Below are positions 1 to 7,751 of a stretch of DNA of 31,394 bases, piece after piece. The position numbers and the translations under genes were made by a program. Below the pieces are notes generated by a model. It saw nothing but the letters and a program-made list of their open reading frames with translations. It was not told the DNA's origin and did not search any database. The stretch covers positions 1-31,394 of the forward strand of contig DBKH01000052.1 in the NCBI GenBank assembly GCA_002297815.1. The letters are read 5' to 3'. The DNA comes from Bacteroidales bacterium UBA755. Lineage in GTDB: Bacteria > Bacteroidota > Bacteroidia > Bacteroidales > UBA932. Positions within the stretch are counted from its first letter, which is position 1, and the number at the start of each line of letters is the position of its first letter.

Positions 1-2057
1 CGGGAAAGACCTTCACGATGGCGAACGTCATCGAGAAACTTCAGCGTCCTGCGCTGATTCTCAGCCACAACAAGACGCTGGCAGCGCAGCTTTACGGTGA
101 GTTCAAAAGCTTCTTCCCGTCCAATGCGGTTGAATATTTCGTCTCCTACTATGACTACTATCAGCCGGAAGCCTATCTGCCGACAACTGACACCTACATC
201 GAGAAGGATCTCAGCATTAACGACCAGATTGACAAACTGCGTCTCAGTGCTGCTTCGGCTCTGATGTCAGGGCGAAGGGATGTTATCGTAGTTTCCAGTG
301 TGTCGTGCCTTTATGGTATCGGAAATCCGGAAGACTTCCATGCCCAATCGATTCTGGTGAAAAGAGGAGAGCAGCGCAGCTTGACCCGTCTCCTTTACCA
401 TCTCGTTGACGCCAATTATAGCCGCACTGAGGTGGATTTCAAAAGAGGAACGTTTAGGGTTCGCGGAGACACGGTCGATGTGTTCCTCGGAGGCTCGGAT
501 GAGGCTGTCAGGATCGAGTTCTTCGGTGATGAAGTAGATTCGCTTTCGTTGATTGATCCGCTGACAGGAGCGCACATTGAGTCACTGGATGAAGTGCCGA
601 TCTTTCCTGCCACCAATTTTGTGACCACAAGGGAACGCAGCATCAAGGCCGTGAGCATGATCCAGGACGATCTCAAGAAACAGGTCGATTATTTCAACGA
701 GATAGGCAAGGGGTTGGAAGCCAAGAGATTGCAGCAGCGGGTCGAGAATGATCTAGAGATGATCAAGGAGATGGGCTACTGCCCCGGAATCGAGAACTAT
801 TCCCGCTACCTGGACGGTCGTCTGCCCGGTCAAAGGCCGTTCTGCCTCATCGACTACTTCCCGAAAGATTTCATCACGTTCATCGATGAGAGCCACGTCA
901 CGATCCCGCAAATTAGAGCGATGTACGGTGGTGACCATGCCCGCAAGTCTGTTCTGATTGAATATGGCTTCCGCCTTCCCGCCGCGTCAGACAACCGCCC
1001 TCTGACCTTTGACGAGTTCAATTCCATAACCGACCAGAAGGTGTATGTCAGCGCCACTCCATCGGACTACGAGCTAGAACGCTCCAACGGCCTTGTGGTA
1101 GAGCAGGTTGTGCGGCCTACCGGTCTGCTGGATCCTCCGATCGAAGTCAGACCTACCAAGAATCAGGTGGATGACCTTGTTGAGGAGATCCGCAAGAGGG
1201 CAGAGAAGGACGAGAGGGTTCTCGTCACTACCCTGACCAAGAGGATGGCAGAAGAATTGACCGACTATCTGGACAAGATCGACATCCGGGTGCGCTACAT
1301 CCATTCCGATGTGGACACGGCTGAGAGGGTCGAGATCATCGAGGACTTCAAGAACGGACTTTTCGATGTGCTGGTCGGAGTGAACCTCCTTCGCGAGGGG
1401 TTGGATATTCCTACAGTCTCGCTTGTGGCAATTCTTGATGCTGACAAGGAGGGCTTTCTGCGCTCTGGAAGAGCGTTGACCCAGACAGCGGGCCGCGCGG
1501 CCAGAAATGTCAATGGACTTGTAATAATGTACGCAGACACAGTCACAGAGTCGATGGAGCAGACCATCCGCGAGACCAATAGGCGCCGCACAAAGCAGAT
1601 TGAATATAACAAACTCCACCACATCACCCCTAAGCAGGTTGAGGTGAAAAGGAATATTCTTGTGTCTGAACTTTATGGCGAACCGGAGAAGGCTGTTAAC
1701 CCTCGTGTCAAGAACGGGCCGAGCGGAAGGGTCAGCGCAGCTGATTCGGTTTCCAATCCAACATATATTCCTAATCCAAGTGATCTGGGCCGTGGCACGG
1801 TCTCCGTTGGACTCGGACACGATTCCAAGAGGGAAGGGAACACGGCCTATGTTGACGGCTTTGTCAAGGCCGACCTGGCCGCTGTGCTTCAAGATCCGGT
1901 CATCCGCTCGATGAGCCGGGAGCAGATCCAGAAGACCATTGCTGAGGACAAGCGCAGGATGGAGAAGTCCGCTGCCGACCTTGATTTCAGCGAGGCAGCC
2001 CGCTATCGTGACGAGATGTGGGCGCTTCAGGAATATTTAAAGGTCTGGAAAGATTGA
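1..2057 (+). CDS. uvrB: UvrABC excinuclease subunit B (5'-partial)
   Basis: Damage-verifying helicase-like subunit of cytoplasmic nucleotide excision repair; UvrA loads it on DNA and it recruits UvrC for incision. The reading frame is open from the first base: the codons before the first ATG (position 18) encode GKTFT, the end of the Walker A loop, so that ATG is internal and roughly 35-40 N-terminal residues lie outside the window. Visible landmarks are the beta-hairpin region YYDYYQPEAYLP, the DEAD-like IDESH segment, YVSATP (motif III), LLREGLDIP, and QTAGRAARN (motif VI). The last ~40 residues form the UVR domain that contacts UvrC (EDKRRMEKSAADLDFSEAARYRDEM). Total length matches the usual ~670-700 residues once the missing end is added. 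The gene is followed by a hairpin and a convergent gene. Identification is very secure. Confidence 0.98.
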   Translation, partial: GKTFTMANVIEKLQRPALILSHNKTLAAQLYGEFKSFFPSNAVEYFVSYYDYYQPEAYLPTTDTYIEKDLSINDQIDKLRLSAASALMSGRRDVIVVSSVSCLYGIGNPEDFHAQSILVKRGEQRSLTRLLYHLVDANYSRTEVDFKRGTFRVRGDTVDVFLGGSDEAVRIEFFGDEVDSLSLIDPLTGAHIESLDEVPIFPATNFVTTRERSIKAVSMIQDDLKKQVDYFNEIGKGLEAKRLQQRVENDLEMIKEMGYCPGIENYSRYLDGRLPGQRPFCLIDYFPKDFITFIDESHVTIPQIRAMYGGDHARKSVLIEYGFRLPAASDNRPLTFDEFNSITDQKVYVSATPSDYELERSNGLVVEQVVRPTGLLDPPIEVRPTKNQVDDLVEEIRKRAEKDERVLVTTLTKRMAEELTDYLDKIDIRVRYIHSDVDTAERVEIIEDFKNGLFDVLVGVNLLREGLDIPTVSLVAILDADKEGFLRSGRALTQTAGRAARNVNGLVIMYADTVTESMEQTIRETNRRRTKQIEYNKLHHITPKQVEVKRNILVSELYGEPEKAVNPRVKNGPSGRVSAADSVSNPTYIPNPSDLGRGTVSVGLGHDSKREGNTAYVDGFVKADLAAVLQDPVIRSMSREQIQKTIAEDKRRMEKSAADLDFSEAARYRDEMWALQEYLKVWKD

Positions 2058-2064
2058 TCTCTCC

Positions 2065-2095
2065 GGTCGCTGAGCCTGTCGAAGCGACTTTATTA
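2065..2095 (+). terminator. Likely uvrB terminator formed by a REP-like palindrome
   Basis: A 24-base palindromic element (2065-2088, outer stem GTCGCT/AGCGAC) starts 7 bases after the uvrB stop and is followed by TTTATTATTA, so on the + strand it has the shape of an intrinsic terminator. The same 24 bases occur exactly at 20413-20436, and a close variant lies inside the convergent gene at 4036-4059, so the hairpin is a member of a dispersed repeat family being used as a terminator. Termination activity is inferred from shape only. Confidence 0.6.
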
Positions 2096-4309
2096 TTATA
2101 CCCTGGAAACCTTAGTCACATGCTTCAGCAGCCGTATCTGTGAAATCACCTTGTCCAATTCCATGTTGGACGGCACTGAAATTCTCATCGTGATCTCGTA
2201 GGTCCCGCCTCTGTTGTTCTCGCTGACATTAAACGAACGCAGTGACGCCTTGAAGGTGTTCACAATCTCGGTAATCTGCCCGATTACTGAAGACTCGTTG
2301 TCCGTGATGATTTTCAGCGAACTTTGGAAACTACCTCCTGCCGGAGTCTCCGCCCATTTCACTTTCTGAATCCTGTACGGGTAGGCGCTGATGAGTCGCG
2401 CTGCGTTCGGGCATGAAATCCTATGAATCTTTATGCCCTCAGTCCTTGTCACGAATCCGAACACATCGTCACCGAACACCGGATGACAGCACTTGGACAT
2501 CTTGTAATCCAATCCTTTGAGATCTTTGGCGTTCAGCACAAGGATGTCATCAGATGAATGCCTGTTGCCCCATTCCGCTGACCTTGTCTCAATCCTTTCC
2601 GCCTCGGCCTCTCTCGCTGCTTCGATGGCTTCTGCAGCGATCCTGTCCCTGTCTAAGATGTAATTCTTGACATCATTGACATCAACTTCCCCGTCAGCGA
2701 TGGCCGCGTAGAACGAGTTGAGAGTGGCGTACTTAAGCTTTTTAAGCAGTTCAGCCACAACCTCGTCCGGCAACTCCAACTTCCAGTTCTTCAGGCGTCT
2801 TCCAAGTAGTTCCTTCCCTTGGGCGGCCTTTTTATATTCCTCCTCATTCAGCTCCTGCTTGATGCGGTTGCGCGCCTTGGATGTGACAACAAAGTTCAGC
2901 CAGTCGGAGGAAGGTTTCTGGTTCTTTCCGGACATGATGTCCACCACATCTCCCGTCTTAAGCTTTTCCCTAATAGACACTGCCTTCCCGTTGATCCGTC
3001 CACCGGCGCAACGCACTCCAAGCCCTGAATGAATATTAAAGGCGAAGTCCAGCACAGTGGCGCCTGTCGGCAGTATCCTCAATTCACCCGACGGGGTAAA
3101 CACGAATATCTCCTTGGAAGGTGGCTGCGGAAGCTCGTCCGGACTGCCTTCGTGCGGATGCTCAAGGGCGTAGCGGACTGATGTCAGCCATTTGTCCAGC
3201 TGCGCCTCGTGCTTGATGCCTTTGTAGGACCAGTGGGAGGCCTGTCCGTTCTCCGCCTCGTCATCCATCCTCTTGGTCCTGATCTGGACTTCAATGTAGG
3301 CCCCGCTCTTGTTCTTGACCGTGATGTGCAGGGACTCGTAGCCGTTCGGCTTAGGGTTCGTCACCCAGTCGCGCAGACGCTTCGTGTCGGCTTCATATTC
3401 CTCAGTCACATAGGAATATACCTGCCAGCAGATGTCCTTTTCCTTCTTGGTGTCCGGTTCGCAGTCGATGATGAACCGGATGGCGAAGACGTCATAGACC
3501 CCCTCGAACGGGACTTTCTGCTTCTGCATCTTCCGCCATATTGAATATGCCGTCTTTGTCCTGATCTTCAACTTATAGTGAATCCCAGCGTCTGACAGAG
3601 TCTTCTTGAGCGGCTCGATGAACTCCTCGGTTAGCCTAATACGGTCTCTTTCAGTGGCTTTCAACTTGTTGGTGATGGCCCGGTACTGCTCAGGCTCAGC
3701 GAAACGGAAGTAGATGTCCTCCATCTCGCTCTTGATGTTGTAGAGTCCAAGCTGGTGTGCCAGAGGAATGTACAGCATCAAAGTCTCCAGAATCTTCTTC
3801 TCTCTGGAGGCCTTCGGGAACATCTCTAGATGCCTCATCACCTCTAGCCTGTCGGCTATCTTGAGCACGGTCACACGCGGATCCGTTGAGTATTGGACAA
3901 TCAGCTTCTTGTAGCTCTCGGCCTCCAACCGTGTGTCCTTCGGCTTGATTGTGGCAATCTTGTTTAGCCCCTCCACCATTGTGTAAACATCCTCCGGGAA
4001 TCCGCCTTTCAACTCTAAATCAAATTTTGGCGATTGGTCCCTGAGCCTGTCGAAGGGCCTTTCCGCCCGCAAATCGATCTCAGGATGCTTTCTGGTGGCC
4101 TCATGAAGAAACACCGCTGCCACGCAGTCAGCCGGCAGACCAATCTCGTCCGCTGCTATCAACGCCACGTTGATTGGATGCTCGATGAATGGATGTCCGT
4201 TGCCTCGTGTCTCGTCTGCCAAAGCTGTAACCGCTATTGCATACGCTTTATCGATGAGAGCCTGTCCTGCCTCATCGTACTGGGGAAATCTCTGATGAAT
4301 CGTGTCCAT
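2096..4309 (-). CDS. RelA/SpoT-family (p)ppGpp synthetase with degenerate HD domain
   Basis: Long RSH enzyme of the stringent response, 737 residues. Domain order: HD hydrolase region (~20-190), synthetase (~235-365), TGS (~398-465, starting IFVFTPSG), a Cys-containing region with MSKCCHP, and a C-terminal ACT domain (~670-737). Synthetase residues look intact: GVYDVFAIRF with D273, NPKPNGYESLH, and E340 in EVQIRT; the RLRD motif at 311-314 resembles the RxKD signature of bifunctional enzymes. The hydrolase site looks weakened: the usual HD pair is H69-E70, the following acidic VEDT-like segment is absent, and ADRLHNMR reads ADRLEVMR, although H44 and D153 remain. I therefore infer a synthetase-dominant enzyme (RelA-like). 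Residues 84-91 (RPFDRLRD) are encoded by a REP-like palindrome inserted in frame. It converges on uvrB and has its own promoter. Confidence 0.93.
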   Translation of the reverse strand: MDTIHQRFPQYDEAGQALIDKAYAIAVTALADETRGNGHPFIEHPINVALIAADEIGLPADCVAAVFLHEATRKHPEIDLRAERPFDRLRDQSPKFDLELKGGFPEDVYTMVEGLNKIATIKPKDTRLEAESYKKLIVQYSTDPRVTVLKIADRLEVMRHLEMFPKASREKKILETLMLYIPLAHQLGLYNIKSEMEDIYFRFAEPEQYRAITNKLKATERDRIRLTEEFIEPLKKTLSDAGIHYKLKIRTKTAYSIWRKMQKQKVPFEGVYDVFAIRFIIDCEPDTKKEKDICWQVYSYVTEEYEADTKRLRDWVTNPKPNGYESLHITVKNKSGAYIEVQIRTKRMDDEAENGQASHWSYKGIKHEAQLDKWLTSVRYALEHPHEGSPDELPQPPSKEIFVFTPSGELRILPTGATVLDFAFNIHSGLGVRCAGGRINGKAVSIREKLKTGDVVDIMSGKNQKPSSDWLNFVVTSKARNRIKQELNEEEYKKAAQGKELLGRRLKNWKLELPDEVVAELLKKLKYATLNSFYAAIADGEVDVNDVKNYILDRDRIAAEAIEAAREAEAERIETRSAEWGNRHSSDDILVLNAKDLKGLDYKMSKCCHPVFGDDVFGFVTRTEGIKIHRISCPNAARLISAYPYRIQKVKWAETPAGGSFQSSLKIITDNESSVIGQITEIVNTFKASLRSFNVSENNRGGTYEITMRISVPSNMELDKVISQIRLLKHVTKVSRV
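4036..4059. repeat. REP-like palindrome inserted in frame in the RSH gene
   Basis: Variant of the 24-base element at 2065 and 20413: the shared core CTGAGCCTGTCGAAG is kept while the outer stem is GGTCCC/GGGCC instead of GGTCGC/GCGAC, a compensated change that preserves base pairing. It lies inside the HD-domain coding region of the minus-strand RSH gene and adds RPFDRLRD or so without a frameshift. Confidence 0.8.
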
Positions 4310-4347
4310 AGCAAAGTCCGTTTTTCGCCCGAAGGCATCATACTTCT

Positions 4348-4355
4348 CAAAATTA
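4348..4355 (-). promoter_or_regulatory. Candidate -7 box for the RSH gene
   Basis: Read on the minus strand this is TAATTTTG, fitting the Bacteroidota TAnnTTTG consensus, about 40 bases upstream of the RSH start. No good TTTG -33 box is seen at 19-21 bases, so the assignment rests on the -7 box and position. Confidence 0.4.
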
Positions 4356-4416
4356 CAAAATTTCTTTGAATATGATGCGGTTTACTTGCCTTTGTTCTCT
4401 CGATGGCGTGTCAAAG

Positions 4417-4484
4417 TGGTAAATATGCTAGTAAATTTATGTTGCAAGTGGTAAATATTCAGTTTACTCGGTAATTTACTACTT
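4417..4484 (+). promoter_or_regulatory. Operator-like element A (GTAAAT sites spaced 12 and 20)
   Basis: Contains three direct GTAAAT sites at 4419, 4431 and 4451, then an inverted ATTTAC at 4474; AAGTGGTAAAT (4446-4456) pairs with ATTTACTACTT (4474-4484) with one G-T wobble. The same arrangement, with the same 12- and 20-base spacings and a shared TGCTAGTAAATT, occurs at 8883-8952. Each element ends just before a -33 box; the third GTAAAT is exactly 40 bases upstream of the -33 box in both. I infer a shared regulator-binding site, possibly for the AraC-type protein encoded between them. Confidence 0.65.
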
Positions 4485-4490
4485 TGTGCT

Positions 4491-4522
4491 ATTGGATGTT
4501 ACGACTGTTGTGACTAATTTTG
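4491..4522 (+). promoter_or_regulatory. Promoter of the surface lipoprotein gene
   Basis: ATTG (4491-4494), 20-base spacer, TAATTTTG (4515-4522): a Bacteroidota -33/-7 promoter. Transcription would start near 4530, leaving a leader of about 37 bases before the ATG at 4567. This promoter lies inside the longest open frame, which argues against the upstream GTG at 4486 as start. Confidence 0.65.
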
Positions 4523-4566
4523 GAACGCTATTCATCTCGGAGTATAACAAATCACAATATTATCGT

Positions 4567-7500
4567 ATGAAAATGAAAAGAGTATTCATCCTTTTGGCCG
4601 CAGTGCCCCTAACACTTGCCGGCTGTGCGAACTACGACTCTGACATCAACAGGATTGATGAAGAGCTCGACCGAATCGAAAACACCCGTATCAAGACCAT
4701 TGCCGAGCAGATTGATGGAATCAACGCCTCTCTGCCGAAACTGGAGCAGGCTGACAAGGATCTCAAGGAGATGATTGCGTCCCTTCAAGGTACTGCCGAG
4801 GGCCTTAAGAAAGCAATAGAGGAGAACGAGTCTAAAATCTCCGCTGTGAAAACAGATCTGGAGAAGGCTCTCACCGAGCTTCGTGAGGCTGACACTAAGG
4901 ACAAGGAGGAAGTCATGGCTGCCCTGATAGCTGCCAAAGCCGAAATCACTGCAAAACTGGAGGCAATGAAGGCTGAGGCCGAGGACAAGTTGAAGTCAGT
5001 TGAAAGCACCATCGCTGGACTTAAGGAAAAAGACAGCCAACTGGAGAAGAGGATTAATGAACTTAAGGAATATGTCGATAGCGGTCTGTCCGGAACTAAA
5101 GACTGGGCGTTGAAGACATTCTCCACCCTTGAGAGCCAAAAGGCAATTGAGGAGGACATCACATCCATAAAGGGCAGTGTCGAAGGGCTCAAAACCTCTC
5201 TTTCAGACCTAGAGAAGAGACTTTCAGAGAAGTTTTCTAAGGATCTTGAGTCTGCTGTAGCTGGATTGGATTCTAAAATTTCCGAGCAGGTGGCAGCCCT
5301 CACTACCGCTTACACCGAAGCTATAGCTTCTGCAAAAACCGAGATAGAATCCGCCTACACAGCAGCGATTGAGACAGCGATAAAGGATTTGGAGACCTCT
5401 CTTAAGTCTTGGGTCAACGAGACCTTGACAGCCTACAGCACCATCGCATCCACCGAGTCCATGATCTCCACCCTTAAGACAGAACTTGAAGGACAACTGG
5501 AGAGCCAGGAGGCTTATCTTGAAAACCTTGTGAATGCTCTGTCAAAGGGCGTGGCGGGTCTGGCTAAGGCCAATGACGAGTTGACAAAACTCATAAAGGC
5601 CAATGCGGAGGCGATTGAGGCCAACAAAGCCGCGATTGCTGCCAACGCAGAACTTATCGAAAAGTTGAATGGAGATCTCACCGCAGCTAAGAAAGAAATC
5701 AAGTCAGCCTACGAGAAGGCCATCGGTGACGCCATCAGTGCCTCTGAGGGTAAACTGACAAAGACGATTGCCGATGAAATCTCAAAGGTCAATGATTCAA
5801 TTGATGCCAAAGTTAAGGAAGTTAAGGATTTAGTCGCTGCTCTTACCACCCGTGTGGAAACCCTTGAGAAAGATGTTAAGGGCATTACGGATGACCTCGC
5901 CAAGGTTAAGGACACTGTGAAAAACCTTGAGGACAGGCTCAACGCCCGCATCCAGTCTATTTCCTACATCCCGACCTACACAGACAGGGTTGAGGAAGTC
6001 TATTATACTTTTACCGATGGTAATCTCAATTATATCAAGGATTTGACTCTTCAGTTTGAAGTTATGCCTCATGAGAAGGCTCAGAAAATCACCCTGGATC
6101 AGGTGTCCGGTCAAGCCTCTTACCCTCAGACAAGGGCCGGAAGCCTCACATCGTTCGAGGTGAAGAGCGTCTCTGGCGACGCTGACGGAATCCTTACGGT
6201 TGTCATTGATCCGATAAAGTTCTTGAATGGTGACCATTACAATAACTATTACGGGACGATGAGCTCTGCTGCGATCAGGGTGGCCGTGTCTGACTCCAAG
6301 ACAGGAGGCAGTATCGCTTCTGAATACATCTCTATCGAGCCGAAGAGCTACAACAGGTTCATGTCCTATACGACCACGACCGGCAAGGAACTTAACCAGT
6401 ATTGTTATTCTGTCACTGATATTGACAAGAAAAAAGCAAAAACCGTATCATCCCAGAATTCTAAAACTGGAGAATGGACGATGAGTGTTCCGTATGGACC
6501 AAAATCTGGTGCTTCAGCTGGAGAGCTTGATTTCAAGATGTGGTACCGGAAGACCTCTACTTCCAGCTACGATGTTCGTGACAACTCTCTGGAGACAATA
6601 TCATTTAAGTGGGCCTATCCTTATTATTACCTTAAGGATGCCACACGTATGTTTTTCCAGTGTACCAATCTGAAAGAAGCCGACTTGAGTGGTTTGGCAA
6701 CTGACAATGTCACAAGCATGGAATATATGTTTGTCGGCTGTACCAAACTTGAGAATGTCAATCTGTGGAACACGCACAAGAATAATTTCATGGAAAATGT
6801 TACGAGCACGAGGTATATGTTCTCTCAATGCTCAAGTCTGAAAAAGTTGACTTTTCCTAAGAAGGTCAACCCAGGAAAACTTGAGTCAATGGCTTTTATG
6901 TTCAATCATTGCTCATCCCTGACTAATATAGACTTGTCAGGTTGGAATCTGAACAACGTGACTTCTATGGAATCATTGTTCAAGTATTGTTCTGGCCTAA
7001 CGAGTGTTACCTTGCCGAAAGTGACTACGAAGAAGATTAGGAATATGCAATATATGTTTATTGGCTGCTCGGCTTTGACAAGTGTGAACCTTTCCGGTTG
7101 GAATGTGGAGAATGTATTGATGATGACAGATTTATTCAAAGATTGTTCCAACTTAAAAGAGATTGACTTGTCTGGTTGGGTTCCTAAAAGCTTGAAGGAA
7201 ATCTATGGTATGTTCTCAAATTGCACAAGTCTGGAAAGCATCAACCTGTCTGGCTGGAATTTGGAGAATATGATACAAATTCAGTATATGTTCACCGGTT
7301 GCACCAATTTGAAGACTGTTGATCTTTCCAATTGGAAAACTCCAAAGTTGTCTGTATTAGGCAGACTGATCACTGGGTGCGAGAATTTGACTTACGCCAA
7401 TCTTTCCGGTTGGGATGTCTCGTCACTGTACCAAATTGATGTGTATCCATTTGCTGACTGTAAGAATTTGGTGACTCTTGACCTGTCCGGATGGAATCTG

Positions 7501-7638
7501 GACAACACCATTGTAGATAGGCGGTTATTCGAAAATTGCAATAATCTGAAAACAGTCAGGATGGTCGGCTGTTCTCAGACAACGATCAGCAAGATTAAGA
7601 AAGTATTGCCAAGTGGAGCCAAAATCGTGACCGAATAG
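4567..7638 (+). CDS. Surface lipoprotein: long coiled coil plus BspA-type (DUF285) leucine-rich repeats
   Basis: About 1023 residues from the ATG at 4567 (a second ATG at 4573 is possible). The N-terminus is a lipoprotein signal, MKMKRVFILLAAVPLTLAGC, so the protein should be lipid-anchored and probably surface exposed. Residues ~25-460 are rich in A, E, K, L, S with heptad-like repeats and no Pro, a long coiled-coil stalk. A motif near 465 (RIQSISYIPTYTD) resembles Bacteroidota coiled-coil lipoproteins annotated with DUF4988-like stalks. Residues ~470-690 look like a beta-rich linker domain. From ~691 to ~1005 there are 12 units of ~25 residues of the form MFxxCxxLxxxDLSGWN, the BspA/DUF285 repeat found in surface adhesins of Bacteroidales and other host-associated bacteria. 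Ligand unknown; adhesion is inferred. Own promoter with an upstream operator-like element; a weak terminator follows. Confidence 0.85.
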   Translation: MKMKRVFILLAAVPLTLAGCANYDSDINRIDEELDRIENTRIKTIAEQIDGINASLPKLEQADKDLKEMIASLQGTAEGLKKAIEENESKISAVKTDLEKALTELREADTKDKEEVMAALIAAKAEITAKLEAMKAEAEDKLKSVESTIAGLKEKDSQLEKRINELKEYVDSGLSGTKDWALKTFSTLESQKAIEEDITSIKGSVEGLKTSLSDLEKRLSEKFSKDLESAVAGLDSKISEQVAALTTAYTEAIASAKTEIESAYTAAIETAIKDLETSLKSWVNETLTAYSTIASTESMISTLKTELEGQLESQEAYLENLVNALSKGVAGLAKANDELTKLIKANAEAIEANKAAIAANAELIEKLNGDLTAAKKEIKSAYEKAIGDAISASEGKLTKTIADEISKVNDSIDAKVKEVKDLVAALTTRVETLEKDVKGITDDLAKVKDTVKNLEDRLNARIQSISYIPTYTDRVEEVYYTFTDGNLNYIKDLTLQFEVMPHEKAQKITLDQVSGQASYPQTRAGSLTSFEVKSVSGDADGILTVVIDPIKFLNGDHYNNYYGTMSSAAIRVAVSDSKTGGSIASEYISIEPKSYNRFMSYTTTTGKELNQYCYSVTDIDKKKAKTVSSQNSKTGEWTMSVPYGPKSGASAGELDFKMWYRKTSTSSYDVRDNSLETISFKWAYPYYYLKDATRMFFQCTNLKEADLSGLATDNVTSMEYMFVGCTKLENVNLWNTHKNNFMENVTSTRYMFSQCSSLKKLTFPKKVNPGKLESMAFMFNHCSSLTNIDLSGWNLNNVTSMESLFKYCSGLTSVTLPKVTTKKIRNMQYMFIGCSALTSVNLSGWNVENVLMMTDLFKDCSNLKEIDLSGWVPKSLKEIYGMFSNCTSLESINLSGWNLENMIQIQYMFTGCTNLKTVDLSNWKTPKLSVLGRLITGCENLTYANLSGWDVSSLYQIDVYPFADCKNLVTLDLSGWNLDNTIVDRRLFENCNNLKTVRMVGCSQTTISKIKKVLPSGAKIVTE
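6646..7578 (+). repeat. Twelve BspA/DUF285 leucine-rich repeat units
   Basis: Protein-level tandem repeats of ~25 residues inside the lipoprotein. Each unit carries an F/L-x-x-C anchor (for example FFQC, FVGC, FSQC, FNHC, FKYC, FIGC, FKDC, FSNC, FTGC, ITGC, FADC, FENC), then L and often DLSGWN. The nucleotide sequence has diverged between units, so recent duplication of the array is not evident. Confidence 0.85.
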
Positions 7639-7661
7639 GAATCTACAACCCGTAAACTCAC

Positions 7662-7698
7662 TCCGGGCCGGTTCTGCGGAATCAGCCCGGATTTCTTA
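7662..7698 (+). terminator. Probable terminator of the lipoprotein gene
   Basis: TCCGGGC (7662-7668) pairs perfectly with GCCCGGA (7685-7691), followed by TTTCTT, 24 bases after the stop codon. The T-run is short, so efficiency is uncertain. Confidence 0.55.
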
Positions 7699-7721
7699 TG
7701 TGGAGTTGCATTCTTTTTTTG

Positions 7722-7729
7722 TATTTTTG
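7722..7729 (+). promoter_or_regulatory. Candidate -7 box for the AraC-type regulator gene
   Basis: TATTTTTG fits TAnnTTTG and is 22 bases upstream of the ATG at 7752. No clear TTTG box at the right distance, so the promoter is weak or needs an activator. Confidence 0.4.
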
Positions 7730-7751
7730 TAGACTGGTTTGTTAGAAAAGA

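Noticed and set aside
1468..1503. UvrB helicase motif reads RALTQTAGRAARN instead of the Escherichia coli form RSLIQTIGRAARN
   Set aside because: The key motif VI residues are kept, and to my recollection the TQTAGRAARN form is usual in Bacteroidota UvrB.
1074..1892. Long minus-strand ORF (272 codons) inside uvrB
   Set aside because: It lies wholly antisense to a certain uvrB reading frame, has no recognisable domain, and no promoter or start context; a shadow of the conserved gene.
4486..4566. Upstream extension of the lipoprotein ORF to a GTG at 4486
   Set aside because: The extension covers the predicted promoter and would bury the lipoprotein signal that begins at the ATG at 4567.
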